NCBI GenBank assembly: GCA_963803265.1
Contig: CAWDLZ010000029.1
Location: forward strand, 207,315 to 271,314
DNA length: 64,000 nucleotides
Source: CAIKMD01 sp963803265
GTDB lineage: Bacteria; Pseudomonadota; Alphaproteobacteria; ATCC43930; CGMCC-115725
Direction of reading: 5' to 3'
Shown one piece after another: positions 17,392 through 26,725 of the stretch. Position 1 is the first letter of the stretch. Each line of letters begins with the position of its first letter. A program made the position numbers and the translations under genes. The notes under the pieces were generated by a model. The model searched no databases. It saw only the letters and a list, made by a program, of their open reading frames with translations, and was not told the DNA's origin.

Positions 17392-17859
17392 TCAGCCGGT
17401 CCGCGCCCGCAAGATCCGGGCCTTGTCGCGGCGCCAGTCGCGCGCCTTCGTCGCCTCGCGCTTGTCGGATTTGCGTTTGCCCTTGGCCAGGCCCAGCTCG
17501 ATCTTGGCGCGGCCGCGCTCGTTGAAATAGACCGACAGCGGCACAACCGTGATGCCCTCGCGCTTGATCGCGCCTAAGAGACGGTTGATCTCGCGCCGAT
17601 GCAGCAGCAGCCGGCGGCGCCGGCGCGGCGCGTGGTTGAAGCGCGCGGCCGGATATTCGGGGATGTTGGCGTTGATGAGATAAAGCTCGCCCGCGATCTC
17701 GGCGGCATAGGCCTCGGCGATGCTGGCGAGGCCCGCGCGCAGCACCTTGACCTCAGTGCCGGTGAGCTCGATCCCGGCCTCGATCGTGTCTTCGATGAAA
17801 TAGTCGTGCCGCGCCCGCCGGTTCAGCGCGACGTAACGCTCGTCTCCGCGCAGCGCCAT
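17392..17859 (-). CDS. smpB: SsrA-binding protein SmpB
   Basis: Binds tmRNA for trans-translation rescue of stalled ribosomes. The 155-residue protein has NRRARHDYFIEDTIEAGIEL, TGTEVKVLRAGLASI and the basic tail (GLAKGKRKSDKREATKARDW), all standard. It lies downstream of dapA on the same strand. As the sequence stands dapA overlaps it by 37 nt, but the overlap disappears if the suspected extra base in dapA is removed. Confidence 0.95.
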   Translation of the reverse strand: MALRGDERYVALNRRARHDYFIEDTIEAGIELTGTEVKVLRAGLASIAEAYAAEIAGELYLINANIPEYPAARFNHAPRRRRRLLLHRREINRLLGAIKREGITVVPLSVYFNERGRAKIELGLAKGKRKSDKREATKARDWRRDKARILRARTG

Positions 17860-17869
17860 GAGGCTCGGA

Positions 17870-18746
17870 TCAGTTCAGCCACGCCCGCCGAGCGCATGGC
17901 GGCGCGCACCGTCTCCTGCGCCTGCGGGCTCGCGGATACCAGCGGCAGGCGCACCTCTGGCGTCAATTGGCCAAGCAGCGACGCCGCGTATTTCACCGGG
18001 GCCGGACTGGTCTCGACGAACAACGCATCGTGCAGCGGCGCGAGGCGCGTGTTGATCTTCATCGCCGCGGCGGCGTCGCCCCTCCGCCATGCTTCGTGCA
18101 TGTCGGCGCAGGCGCGCGGCGCGACATTGGCCGTCACCGAAATGCAGCCATCGCCGCCCTGGGCCAGGAACGCCATCGCCGTCCCGTCCTCGCCCGAGAG
18201 CATGGCGAAGTCGGGACCGATCGCGGCGCGGGTGCGCAACGGCCGCGCGAGATCGTTGGTCGCGTCCTTCACGCCCACAATGTTGGGCAGTTTGGCGAGC
18301 CGCGCCATGGTGGCGACGCTCATATCGACCACGCAGCGCGGCGGAATGTTGTATATGACGAGCGGCAGATCGACGGCCTCGCTGATCGCCTTGTAATGCT
18401 GATAGAGCCCCTCTTGTGTCGGCTTGTTGTAATAGGGCGTCACGACCAGCGCGGCATCGGCGCCCGCCGCCTTGGCATGGCGCGTCAATTCGATCGCCTC
18501 GGCGGTCGAGTTGGAGCCGGTGCCCGCGACCACCGGAACCCGGCCCTTGGCCACCTCGATGCACAACTCGACGACGCGTTTGTGCTCTTCATGGCTCAAA
18601 GTCGGCGACTCGCCGGTGGTGCCGCAAGGCACGACGCCATGAGTTCCTTGTTCGATTTGCCAATCCACGAAATCCTGGAATGCCTTCTCGTCCACGGCCC
18701 CGTTGCGGAACGGCGTGATCAGCGCGACGAGCGACCCTTTCAGCAT
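17870..18746 (-). CDS. dapA: 4-hydroxy-tetrahydrodipicolinate synthase (probable extra base near the 3' end)
   Basis: Condenses pyruvate with aspartate semialdehyde in lysine/diaminopimelate synthesis. It has GTTGESPTL (residues 42-50), Tyr132 in VIYNIPPR and the Schiff-base Lys160 in VGVKDATND. As written, the frame runs past the normal end to 17823 with an un-DapA-like tail (RASWRCAETS) that overlaps smpB. Dropping one base at 17879-17880 gives a C-terminus AGVLN and a stop at 17870, for 291 residues, the family length. I therefore give the end as 17870. The start at 18746 gives MLKGSLVALITPF. Confidence 0.9.
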
Positions 18747-18826
18747 TCTGGCCTCCACCGACGCGGGGGGTTGCGGCGAAAGACGATAGGGCAACGTGGC
18801 GTGCCCGGCAACCAGGGCGAATTCCT

Positions 18827-18854
18827 TTGTCTCGCAGGGGATAGCGATTAGAAT
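18827..18854 (+). promoter_or_regulatory. Possible promoter of the lytic transglycosylase gene
   Basis: TTGTCT (18827-18832) and TAGAAT (18849-18854) are spaced by 16 bases and end 25 nt before the transglycosylase start. The assignment is by consensus match only. Confidence 0.4.
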
Positions 18855-18879
18855 AATGCGCTGGAGAAGCAGGAACCGA

Positions 18880-20835
18880 ATGAATCTCGCGCGGGCTGTC
18901 GTTCTCTTCGCGGCGCTGTCGTTCGCCGTCTTCGCGGCGGCGGCGACGCACGCGGCGCAATTATCGGATGGCGATCGCCAGATCTATGCCGACGCCTTCG
19001 CCGCAGCCAAGCGCGGCGATTGGGCGGACGCCCGGCGCCTCGCGGCTGAGGCGCAAGATCCGCTGCCAGCCACCATCCTGCGCTGGCTGCAATATACCCA
19101 TGGCGGCGCCGCGAGCTTCGCCGAGATCGCTAGTTTCGCCGACAGCCACGCCGATTGGCCCCGACAAAAGCTGCTGCGCCAAGCCGCCGAGGCAGCAATC
19201 GGGACCGCGACCGATACGCAGCTCGCGGTGTGGTTCGCGGCGCATCCGCCGGTGTCGCCGGCGGCGCGGCTGCGCGAAGCCGACATGCTGATGGCAGCCG
19301 GGCGCCAGGACGACGCGATCCGGACGATCCGCGAGACCTGGATCGAGGGCGACTTCTCGGCGATAGAGGAAAGGCTGATGCTCCAGGGGTATCACGATGT
19401 GCTGCGCGGCCAGGACAATGCGCGCCGCCTCGACCGCTTGATCTGGGACGGCCAGGCCGAGGAAGCCGAGCATATGCTCAACCATGTCGGACCGGAAACC
19501 GCGGCGCTCGGTCGAGCGCGTCTCGGGCTCGCGGCGATGGCTCCGGGGGTCGAAACGCTGATCGCCCGCGTGCCGGCGCAGCTGCAGAACGATCCCGGTC
19601 TGTTGTTCGAGCGAATGCGTTGGCGGCGCCGCAAAAACCTCGACGATGACGCGGCCGATATCCTCGAACACGCGCCGGCCCAACTCGGCCGTCCCGAGGC
19701 CTGGGCCACCGAGCGGCTCATTCTCGCCCGCCGGCTGCTCGACGAAAATCAAGCGCCGCGCGCCTATCGGCTCGCCGCCCAGCACGGGCTGTCCAACGGA
19801 GAGACCTTCGCCGAGCTCGAATTCCTCGCCGGATGGATCGCGCTGCGCAATCTCCATCAGCCGAACATCGCCTTCAACCACTTCGTCCGCCTCTATGACG
19901 ACGTCAAGCTGCCGATCAGCTTGGCGCGCGGCGCTTATTGGGCAGCGCGCGCGGCCGAGACGATGGGCGAAGCCACGCTCGCCAACACTTGGTACACGAA
20001 CGCCGCGCGGCAGATCACGACCTATTACGGACAGCTCGCCGCGACCCGTCTCGGCAGCGCCGGCCTGGCAGCGGTCGCGCCCGAGCCGGTACCGACCGCG
20101 GCCGAGACGGCGGCCTACGAGGCCAACGATCTGGCGCGGGCGGCGCGCGATTTGGCCGCGCTCGGCGATAACGACGACGTGCCGATCTTCCTGCGGCGCC
20201 TCGACGACGAGGCGCGGACGCCCGCGCAATTCGCGCTAACGGCGCGACTCGCACGGGCGCTCGACCGGTCCGATATCGCCGTCACTGCGGCTAAGCACGC
20301 CAGTTATGCCGGCATCACGCTGCTCGAAGAGGGTTATCCGATCGCCCGCCTACCGCCGGGCGGCAATATCGAGGCGCCGCTCGTGCTCGCGCTGACGCGG
20401 CAGGAGAGCGCGTTCGATGCGAGCGCGACCTCGGGCGCGGGCGCCCTCGGCTTGATGCAGCTCATGCCGGCCACCGCTAGCCAGATCGCGAAGGATCTCA
20501 ATCTGCCCTTCTCGCGCGGGCGGCTGACCACCGACATCGCCTATAACCTCACGCTGGGACGCGCCTATCTCGATTCGCTGATCGACGATTTCTCCGGCTC
20601 CTACGTGCTCGCCGTGGCGGCCTATAATGCCGGGCCGGCGCGCGTGCACCAATGGATGCAGGATCATGGCGATCCGCGAACGGCGAGCGTCGACGTCGTC
20701 GATTGGATCGAAAGCATCCCAATCCCCGAAACCCGCAATTACGTCCAGCGCGTGCTCGAGAATCTGCAGATTTACCGGCTGCGGCTCGGGACCAAGCTGC
20801 CGAGCTTATCGCTGGCGGGCGATCTGAAGCGCTGA
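18880..20835 (+). CDS. Soluble lytic murein transglycosylase (Slt family)
   Basis: Periplasmic enzyme that cleaves peptidoglycan glycan strands with 1,6-anhydro product formation. The 651-residue protein has a signal peptide (MNLARAVVLFAALSFAVFAA), a long alpha-superhelical U/L-type region, and the SLT domain near the C-terminus: LALTRQESAFDASATSGAGA with the catalytic Glu, GLMQLMPATA, and AYNAGPARV. The ATG at 18880 has AGGA five bases upstream. The stop at 20835 is 3 nt before the dehydratase gene, so they are cotranscribed. Confidence 0.93.
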   Translation: MNLARAVVLFAALSFAVFAAAATHAAQLSDGDRQIYADAFAAAKRGDWADARRLAAEAQDPLPATILRWLQYTHGGAASFAEIASFADSHADWPRQKLLRQAAEAAIGTATDTQLAVWFAAHPPVSPAARLREADMLMAAGRQDDAIRTIRETWIEGDFSAIEERLMLQGYHDVLRGQDNARRLDRLIWDGQAEEAEHMLNHVGPETAALGRARLGLAAMAPGVETLIARVPAQLQNDPGLLFERMRWRRRKNLDDDAADILEHAPAQLGRPEAWATERLILARRLLDENQAPRAYRLAAQHGLSNGETFAELEFLAGWIALRNLHQPNIAFNHFVRLYDDVKLPISLARGAYWAARAAETMGEATLANTWYTNAARQITTYYGQLAATRLGSAGLAAVAPEPVPTAAETAAYEANDLARAARDLAALGDNDDVPIFLRRLDDEARTPAQFALTARLARALDRSDIAVTAAKHASYAGITLLEEGYPIARLPPGGNIEAPLVLALTRQESAFDASATSGAGALGLMQLMPATASQIAKDLNLPFSRGRLTTDIAYNLTLGRAYLDSLIDDFSGSYVLAVAAYNAGPARVHQWMQDHGDPRTASVDVVDWIESIPIPETRNYVQRVLENLQIYRLRLGTKLPSLSLAGDLKR

Positions 20836-20838
20836 GCG

Positions 20839-21822
20839 ATGGCCGATCCGAAGCTGCCCGACGCCGCCGACATTCGCGCGGCGGCTTCCCGGCTCGACGG
20901 CAAGGCGACGGCGACCCCGTTGCTGTCCTCGCCCCTCGTCGATGCGCGCCTCGGCGGGCGCTTGCTAATCAAGGCCGAATGCCTGCAACGCACCGGCTCG
21001 TTCAAATTCCGCGGCGCCTATAATGCGCTCGCGCAGCTTGCGCCCGCGCGGCGCGCCGCCGGTGTCGTTGCCTATTCTTCCGGCAATCATGCTCAGGGCG
21101 TCGCCGCGGCCGCGCAACTTCTCGACATGCCGGCGGTCATCGTGATGCCCGCGGACGCGCCGGCGATCAAGATCGCGAACACACGCGCCTATGGCGCGGA
21201 GATCGTGTTCTACGAGCGCTACCGGGAGAATCGCGAAGCGATTGGCGCGACGCTGGCGCAACAACGCGGCGCCGAGCTGCTGCCGCCTTACGACGACGCG
21301 CGAATCATCGCCGGCCAGGGCACCATCGGTCTCGAGGTCGCGGTCGCAGCGAAGGCGTGCGGCCGCGTGCCCGATGCCGTGATCGCGAGCTGCAGCGGCG
21401 GCGGATTGGTCGCGGGGATCGCGACGGCGCTCGCCGAGGCAAGCCCCGGCACTGCGGTCTATGCCGCCGAGCCCGAAGGCCTTGACGATATGCGCCGCTC
21501 GCTCGCGGCGGGCCGGCGGGTCGCCAACGATCCGGCGGCGCGCTCGATTTGCGACGCGCTCCTGGCGCCGATGCCGGGCGAGTTCACCTTCGCCCTTGCG
21601 CGACGGTACCTCGCCGGCGGATTCGCGGTCGCCGACCGGGAGGTCGGTCGCGCGATGAAAGTGGCGTTCGAGGAATACAAGCTCGTGCTCGAGCCAAGCG
21701 GCGCGGCGGCGCTCGCCGCATGTATCGCAGGAAGGCTTGATGTCGCAGGTAAAACGGTGGTCGTGATCGCCTTGGGCGGAAATGTTGACAGCGCGAGCTT
21801 CGCCGCCGCGATTGATGGCTAA
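20839..21822 (+). CDS. Threonine/serine dehydratase-like PLP enzyme
   Basis: Fold-type II PLP enzyme that deaminates threonine or serine, or racemises serine. The PLP lysine is in TGSFKFRGAYN (Lys56), the substrate loop is SSGNHAQGVA, and the phosphate-binding loop is SCSGGGLVAG. At 327 residues it lacks the C-terminal ACT regulatory domain of biosynthetic IlvA, so a catabolic TdcB/serine-racemase-like role is more likely. It starts 3 nt after the transglycosylase gene. Confidence 0.88.
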   Translation: MADPKLPDAADIRAAASRLDGKATATPLLSSPLVDARLGGRLLIKAECLQRTGSFKFRGAYNALAQLAPARRAAGVVAYSSGNHAQGVAAAAQLLDMPAVIVMPADAPAIKIANTRAYGAEIVFYERYRENREAIGATLAQQRGAELLPPYDDARIIAGQGTIGLEVAVAAKACGRVPDAVIASCSGGGLVAGIATALAEASPGTAVYAAEPEGLDDMRRSLAAGRRVANDPAARSICDALLAPMPGEFTFALARRYLAGGFAVADREVGRAMKVAFEEYKLVLEPSGAAALAACIAGRLDVAGKTVVVIALGGNVDSASFAAAIDG

Positions 21823-21873
21823 AGCGCGGTCCGTCCGAATCGAGCCGGACCCTTGCTCGAACCGCGCAGCCGG

Positions 21874-22335
21874 TTAGCTGGCCTCGGCGGGCTCGGGGAG
21901 GTCGGAGCGACCAGCCGCGTTGCGCAAGCTCCGCAGCGACGGCAAGAGCTGCTCGGCGTTGTCGTTCGGTATCGCGTCGCGCTCGACGCGCCGGCTATAA
22001 CCTTCTAACACCGCGCCCGGCTCGATCCGGATCGAGCAGTATACGATGTCGGCGGTGACGCGGGCCGTGCGCCCCAGCACGACATCGACAGCCACGAGCC
22101 TGCCCGACAGCGTGCCGTTGACGATCACCGTCTCGGCCTCGATCGAGCCGTTGATCGAGCCGCCATCGGGGATCGTCACCTTGCCGGCGGTGAGATTGCC
22201 CGTGAGCGTCCCGCCCATGAAGACCTCGCCGGCGCAAACGACGTCGCCTTCCATCTGGAAGCCCTCGCTCAGGATAGTAGGCACGGTGCGCCGCACAGAC
22301 TTGGCGCCGCTAATTTCCACTAATTTGAACCACAT
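21874..22335 (-). CDS. Bactofilin family cytoskeletal protein
   Basis: A 153-residue bactofilin: a beta-helical polymerising core from TILSEGFQMEGDVVCAGEVF through GGTLTGNLTAGKVTIPDGGS to VVLGRTARVTADIVYCSIRI, with short unstructured ends. The start at 22335 (MWFKLVEISGAKS) lies 26 nt inside the M23 peptidase gene upstream. Bactofilin plus M23 peptidase pairs are a common morphogenesis module, in which the scaffold positions the wall hydrolase. The partnership here is inferred from the overlap. Confidence 0.9.
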   Translation of the reverse strand: MWFKLVEISGAKSVRRTVPTILSEGFQMEGDVVCAGEVFMGGTLTGNLTAGKVTIPDGGSINGSIEAETVIVNGTLSGRLVAVDVVLGRTARVTADIVYCSIRIEPGAVLEGYSRRVERDAIPNDNAEQLLPSLRSLRNAAGRSDLPEPAEAS

Positions 22336-23741
22336 TTCGTCCTGCCGCCATGAATTTTGCCGGATCCACCGGCGAGCCATTGACCTGCACTTCGTAGTGA
22401 ACATGCGGGCCGGTCGTGCGTCCGGTGCTGCCGAGCTCGCCGACTTCGACGTGGGCACCGACCTTCTGACCGCGAGCCACCAAGATGCGGTGAAGATGCG
22501 CGTATCGCGTGACGATACCGTGACCGTGATCGATATCGACGGTCCGGCCATATCCTTCCTTCGTCCCGGTGAAGATGACGGTGCCGGGCGCCGTGCTGTA
22601 CACAGCGCTCAGATAGGGCGCCGAGAGATCGAGACCCGGATGGAAGGACGGGCGATGATTGATCGGATCCACGCGCGGGCCAAAGCCGCTTTCGATTTGA
22701 TACGAATCGAGGGGGGGCGCGAGCGGCAGCATCTTCGCGAGCTTCTTGAGGTCTTCGAGGCGCTGTCCGCCGAAGTCCGCTAGGCGCGCATCGTCGAGCG
22801 CGATGAACGGGCCGCCTTGCCCACTCGGGGTCGTTTCAAGCTTGTCCAGGAGGCGCTCGACATCGACGCCGGTCGAAGCCAGCAATTTTTCGAGCTCCCG
22901 AGGATGCCGCCTGGGCGTGCGGCACGGCATCGGGCTTTTTCGGGGGAACCGTTGGCGCGTTGCTTTCCTGCGATAACGCCAAGGGAGGAACCGTGGCCGA
23001 CCCCTCGCTGCTCTGCTGCGGCGCCGCGGGCGCCGCAGGAGCCGGGAGCGGCGGCGCGCGATTCCCGCCATCGAGCTGAGTTGCGAACTGCGCGGCGCGG
23101 CCATTGGCCGCCTGAACCTCAGTCTGGAGCTGCTGCACGCGGTTCTGCAGCGCGCCGCGCTGGGCTTCCGAATCCTGGAGGAGGGACTCATCCTCGTCGA
23201 GGCTCTTCGAGATTTGGCTGACACTGCCGGATTTGGCGTTGAGCGCGAGCTCGGCCGCCTTGGCGCGGCGCTCGGCGTCGTCGCGCGCATCTTGCAGCTC
23301 CTTAACCTGCGCCGCGGACGCGTCGAGATCGCTGCGCATCTTGTCGTTGTCGCTGGTCAACGCGGCGAGTTTGCCCTGCGTCTCCAGGTAGCGCGCATTG
23401 CTATCGGCAGAGTTTTGTTTGACCGCGGCAAGTTCCTGACGCAGCTGCGCCAGATCGCGCTGCATCTGCTCGGTGCCAGCCTGGTCGACCGCCGGTACCG
23501 CAGCCGGCGGGACAGGATTGGGGACGAGCGCGACGCCGATGCGCGTCGAACGAATGCCGTGGAGACGGGCGAAACCCACCGAAAGATAAGCGCCGCCGCC
23601 GAACGAGGCGAGGCACGCCGCGAGCACCATTGCTTGAAGCCAGCCGGGCAACGACACATGACGCAGGCCGCCGCCGCTCTGCACGAGGAGTCGTCGCTCG
23701 GGAAAAAGCTGGTCCCCGATGAACCGCGAAACCTTCGCCAT
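22310..23741 (-). CDS. Membrane-anchored M23 family peptidase with coiled coil (single-base frameshift)
   Basis: Zinc endopeptidase of cell-wall peptides. Order: cytoplasmic N-terminus (MAKVSRFIGDQLFPERR), one span near residues 34-54 (QAMVLAACLASFGGGAYLSV), a coiled coil (residues 80-200, with many KxxLxx-type heptads), a proline-rich linker, then the LytM domain with HPGLDLSAP, GHGIVTRYAHLHRI and HVHYEVQVNG. The frame breaks at the CCC of 22897-22899. Removing one base joins AASS to ELEKLLASTG and gives 476 residues. It overlaps bactofilin. Confidence 0.87.
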
Positions 23742-23972
23742 CCCGCCCCCGATCCCGTCCGTGCGCCGTTCGCTGCCTCGTCGCCCGCCAGAAAGCCCCG
23801 CAGCCGAATGCAGCGCGTCAGGGCCGCCAGTAAACCGAACCAATCGGCGATTTCTTGTGCCCGCCCATCGCCCGCGCCGGCGGGGCCCGCATGTTTAATT
23901 TCTTGCCCCCGCCGTTCACCATGGTGACCCTAACGACTCGTCGATGGGATGGCAAGATGATTCGAAATCGCC

Positions 23973-23988
23973 TCGCAAGTCCTTGCGA
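23973..23988 (-). terminator. Hairpin downstream of the BTLCP gene
   Basis: TCGCAAG (23973-23979) and CTTGCGA (23982-23988) form a perfect stem with a minimal loop, 11 nt past the BTLCP stop at 24000. The following minus-strand bases contain only a short T run (GATTTCG), so termination strength is uncertain. Confidence 0.4.
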
Positions 23989-23999
23989 ACGCATAACAA

Positions 24000-24749
24000 T
24001 CAGTGTGAAGCGATGCGCGCGACGAACCCGGCCGAGAATGCGATCGGATTCGGCAAAGCAAGCCACCATCCGGTCTCGTTGATCGAATAATAGGCGCGGT
24101 ACTGCGGCGAGCTGACAACCGCGGCGACATCGTCGCTGAGGCTATCGAGCAGCCACGCCTGGTTGTCAAGAATTGCGACGAGGACGGCATGGTCGACCTG
24201 GCGCGCCTCGTCGCGCAGCACGACGATGCGGAGCTGATCGTTGGCAAACCCCATGGCGCGCAGAATCATGAATTTCGCGATCGCGTAATCCTCGCACTGG
24301 CCGTTTCGGCTCATGAATTCGAACGGCGTTTCCCAGTGATCGGCGGTTCCCCAATTGTCCAGCGAGGAGACGTAGGGATGAGCGTTGATCGCGCGATTGA
24401 CTTCGTCAAGCATGGCGCGAGGGGCGAGCCCCTTCAAGCGCTCGGTCAGGCTCGCCCATTCCTCGGGCACGCAAGTTGACAGCGCAGACGCGGCTACGGC
24501 ACAGGCATCGACTTGGGCGACCTCGACGGCCCAGCGTGCCAGCATGTCTGTCCATTTATAGAATTGCCCGATCCCAGCGACGTGGATTTCCCGCCTGCCG
24601 AAGATCGGCTTGTCGGCGAGGTTCTCGCCCGAGTCGAGCCCCGACGGCAGCATGGCCAATTCTTCGGCCCGGCCATGGCGCGGGGGGGCTGCCGTCCAGA
24701 GAGCGGCGCCGACGAGCGCGACGGTGAAACCAAGGCGGAAACGGGACAT
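24000..24749 (-). CDS. Transglutaminase-like cysteine protease (BTLCP, LapG-like family)
   Basis: Predicted periplasmic cysteine protease of PF06035. A signal peptide (MSRFRLGFTVALVGAALWTA) precedes a 220-residue catalytic domain with Cys152 in NGQCEDYA, His187 in VDHAVL and Asp202 in LLDSL, in the family's Cys-His-Asp order. LapG, the best-studied member, cleaves an adhesin secreted by a type I system under c-di-GMP control. A type I secretion system lies 7 kb away here, but no LapD or adhesin is seen in the window, so the substrate is unknown. Confidence 0.88.
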   Translation of the reverse strand: MSRFRLGFTVALVGAALWTAAPPRHGRAEELAMLPSGLDSGENLADKPIFGRREIHVAGIGQFYKWTDMLARWAVEVAQVDACAVAASALSTCVPEEWASLTERLKGLAPRAMLDEVNRAINAHPYVSSLDNWGTADHWETPFEFMSRNGQCEDYAIAKFMILRAMGFANDQLRIVVLRDEARQVDHAVLVAILDNQAWLLDSLSDDVAAVVSSPQYRAYYSINETGWWLALPNPIAFSAGFVARIASH

Positions 24750-24950
24750 CCCGCGACCTCATTCGGTAGCCCCGCTATCCATGCTCGAAGTATGGACCGG
24801 AGGCTTTGCGTCGCCGGGTCGCCCCGACTTTGCCGTTTCGTGGAGGCGTCTCGATCACCGAGATGCCGTTTAATGACGCCTGATCTTAGACTTAACGAGT
24901 GAAGCTCGTGTTAAATCTCGAATACGCGGCAATTGCCCCTTATCCCGCCA

Positions 24951-25607
24951 TCACCAGCTCGGGCATTTCTCAAAGACCTCATTGTAAGTCCTTGGTATGT
25001 CGATTCGAGCATTCCCAGCTCGCGCCCGTCCGTTGATCGCCTCGAAGATCGGCGCCACGGCCTCGGTGAGCGGCCGCAGATAAGCGTCGCGCGCCGCGTC
25101 GCGATCGGCGACGGAGACCGATTTGGGGATCGTTGCCGCGGCCAAGGCCCGCTCGATTGCGGGCTCGTAATAGCGAATTGCCTCGCGGAAGATCTCGACA
25201 TGCTGGCGCTCGTGATCGAGGACGGCTTGGCGCTGACAGCTGCCCGCGCCGAAGCGGCGGTCAATGACGACGTCGAGTTGCTTTAGCCCGACCACGGCGT
25301 GGGCTGAGCGGAGATGGGTGCACAATCCCGGCCCGTTGCGAACGCTGTCGGTTTCGACGACGATGTCGAGATCGTACCGGCCGATGGTGATGCCGTAGGG
25401 TATTTCCGCCTGACCGAGACTAGGCATTCCGTTTTTGCCCGCGATCTTCGCCAGCGCCGCTCGGTCCTCGTTAAAGTCGTACGCCACCGGCGGGTCTTCG
25501 ACCGCGACGGCGAAGGTCGGGGCTGGCCACGGACCCGAACACGCCGCCTGGGCGCCGATCGGCGCCAGCGCGACGAGCGCCACGGCGATATAGCGAAATC
25601 GGGTCAT
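24951..25607 (-). CDS. Exported HExxH putative zinc metalloprotein
   Basis: A 218-residue exported protein with a signal peptide (MTRFRYIAVALVALAPIGAQA). Mid-domain it has a zinc-protease-like motif, LDHERQHVEIF (HERQH at about residues 132-136). A Glu further on (REAIRYYEPAIE) could be the third ligand. I do not recognise a named family beyond small periplasmic HExxH proteins. The start at 25607 begins the signal peptide. It lies 200 nt upstream of the BTLCP gene on the same strand, so the two may form a periplasmic protease pair. Confidence 0.7.
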   Translation of the reverse strand: MTRFRYIAVALVALAPIGAQAACSGPWPAPTFAVAVEDPPVAYDFNEDRAALAKIAGKNGMPSLGQAEIPYGITIGRYDLDIVVETDSVRNGPGLCTHLRSAHAVVGLKQLDVVIDRRFGAGSCQRQAVLDHERQHVEIFREAIRYYEPAIERALAAATIPKSVSVADRDAARDAYLRPLTEAVAPIFEAINGRARAGNARIDIPRTYNEVFEKCPSW

Positions 25608-25728
25608 TTCCGCTCCAACCGTCAAGCCGCGCCGCGCGGACGAAGGCGCGTGCCTGGCACGGCCATGCCTGCCTGGCTCAGCGGGTTGTCGTCCCATTGA
25701 TGGGCGCGAAGTCTTAAACTCGGCTAAA

Positions 25729-26253
25729 TCAGTTCAGGAAGGGCAGCCGCGGCGCCATCAGGATGCCGGCGATCGCGATCGGAATGCCGTAGGGAATCGG
25801 CATCTGCTTATGCGCAAAATCCGGCAGCCGCCGCATAGTCGCCAGCAAAGTCGCGTGGACGATCGGCTGGCGCAGGCCGAGCACGATAGCGGCGAATATC
25901 CCGCCCACGATCGCTACCAAAAATAGAAACGGCACGATCAAGTTGAGCCCGGTCCACAACGCAGTGGCCGCGATCAGTTTCACGTCGCCGCCACCCACCA
26001 TACGGCAGGCGAACAGCACGGCCGCGCCGAGGAGAGCCGCGCCGCCGGCTTCGAGATGGGAAAGCCAATCGACGCCGTGGCCGGCGAGCAAAGCCGCGAC
26101 CGGAAATGCCAACGCCAACGCGCCGGTAAGCCAATTCGGAATTCGCAGGCTGACGAAATCGCTGACCGCCGCCAGCACCAGCGCGAACACATAGACGCCC
26201 AGCACGATTTGGCCGGAGAAATTCGTCGGCATCGCGCCCCAAGATTGATCCAT
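25729..26253 (-). CDS. A24 prepilin peptidase (CpaA/TadV-like)
   Basis: Integral-membrane aspartic protease that processes Flp/Tad-type prepilins. The 174-residue protein has several spans, one catalytic Asp in AVSDFVSLRIPNWL (near residue 32) and the second in the signature MVGGGDVKLIAA. No methylase domain is present, as is usual for CpaA. An alternative start at 26232 (MPTNFSGQIVLG) is equally possible. No other tad/cpa genes are seen nearby, so the pilus locus must be elsewhere. Confidence 0.85.
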   Translation of the reverse strand: MDQSWGAMPTNFSGQIVLGVYVFALVLAAVSDFVSLRIPNWLTGALALAFPVAALLAGHGVDWLSHLEAGGAALLGAAVLFACRMVGGGDVKLIAATALWTGLNLIVPFLFLVAIVGGIFAAIVLGLRQPIVHATLLATMRRLPDFAHKQMPIPYGIPIAIAGILMAPRLPFLN

Positions 26254-26288
26254 GCGCCGATGATGGCGGCACGAGCCTTAGCGATGGG

Positions 26289-26561
26289 TTAATCCCGCCT
26301 CGCGAGCCCTTGTCCGCCGGTCAGCGCCGCGCGGAACAGAAGCCGATCATCGGCATCGGCAATAAAATGATCGAGCAACGGCCATGCGCCCTGGGCCGGG
26401 TCGATTGCCACCATTTGCGCGAGGTGCGCATTGGCGTAGCGGATGCTCAGATCCGAGCCGACGATCGTAACGCCGATCGGAGACTGATCGAGGATCGCCG
26501 TAACGGATTCTGGTTCTCCCATCGACTGGGGAAAGTCCATCATGCCGAAAACATCAGCCAT
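26289..26561 (-). CDS. Short PAS-domain protein
   Basis: A 90-residue frame starting MADVFGMMDFPQSMGEPESV, with a PAS-like core AILDQSPIGVTIVGSDLSIR followed by YANAHLAQMVAID. It ends soon after the PAS core (GGQGLARRD), with no output domain, so it is either a stand-alone sensor or the stump of a larger signalling gene. It is divergent from the STAS gene and 35 nt upstream of the prepilin peptidase on the same strand. The family call rests on the pattern alone. Confidence 0.55.
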   Translation of the reverse strand: MADVFGMMDFPQSMGEPESVTAILDQSPIGVTIVGSDLSIRYANAHLAQMVAIDPAQGAWPLLDHFIADADDRLLFRAALTGGQGLARRD

Positions 26562-26676
26562 GCCGTCTGCTTCCGGCTGACACACAGCCCTTCGAATGGT
26601 ACTGCCAAAGTAAGCGTATCCGCGTCTTTTATTCAATCGATAACAATCTGGCGAATGCACGAAATTCTGATTTTTC

Positions 26677-26725
26677 CATGAAAGCGTCATATTTCCATAG
26701 TCGTTTCCCTTCATGAAAGCGTCAT
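26677..26725. promoter_or_regulatory. Paired 14-bp repeat with ATGA-N5-TCAT dyad, possible operator
   Basis: The same 14 bases, CATGAAAGCGTCAT, occur at 26677-26690 and 26712-26725, 35 bp apart. Each contains the dyad ATGA-N5-TCAT. They lie in the 264-bp divergent region between the PAS and STAS genes. Two spaced dyads in a divergent promoter suggest a regulator-binding site; the regulator is unknown. Confidence 0.45.

Noticed and set aside
21824..21866. Hairpin between the dehydratase and bactofilin genes as a terminator
   Set aside because: GCGCGGT/ACCGCGC pairs only 7 bp across a wide loop and there is no T-tract; too weak to call.
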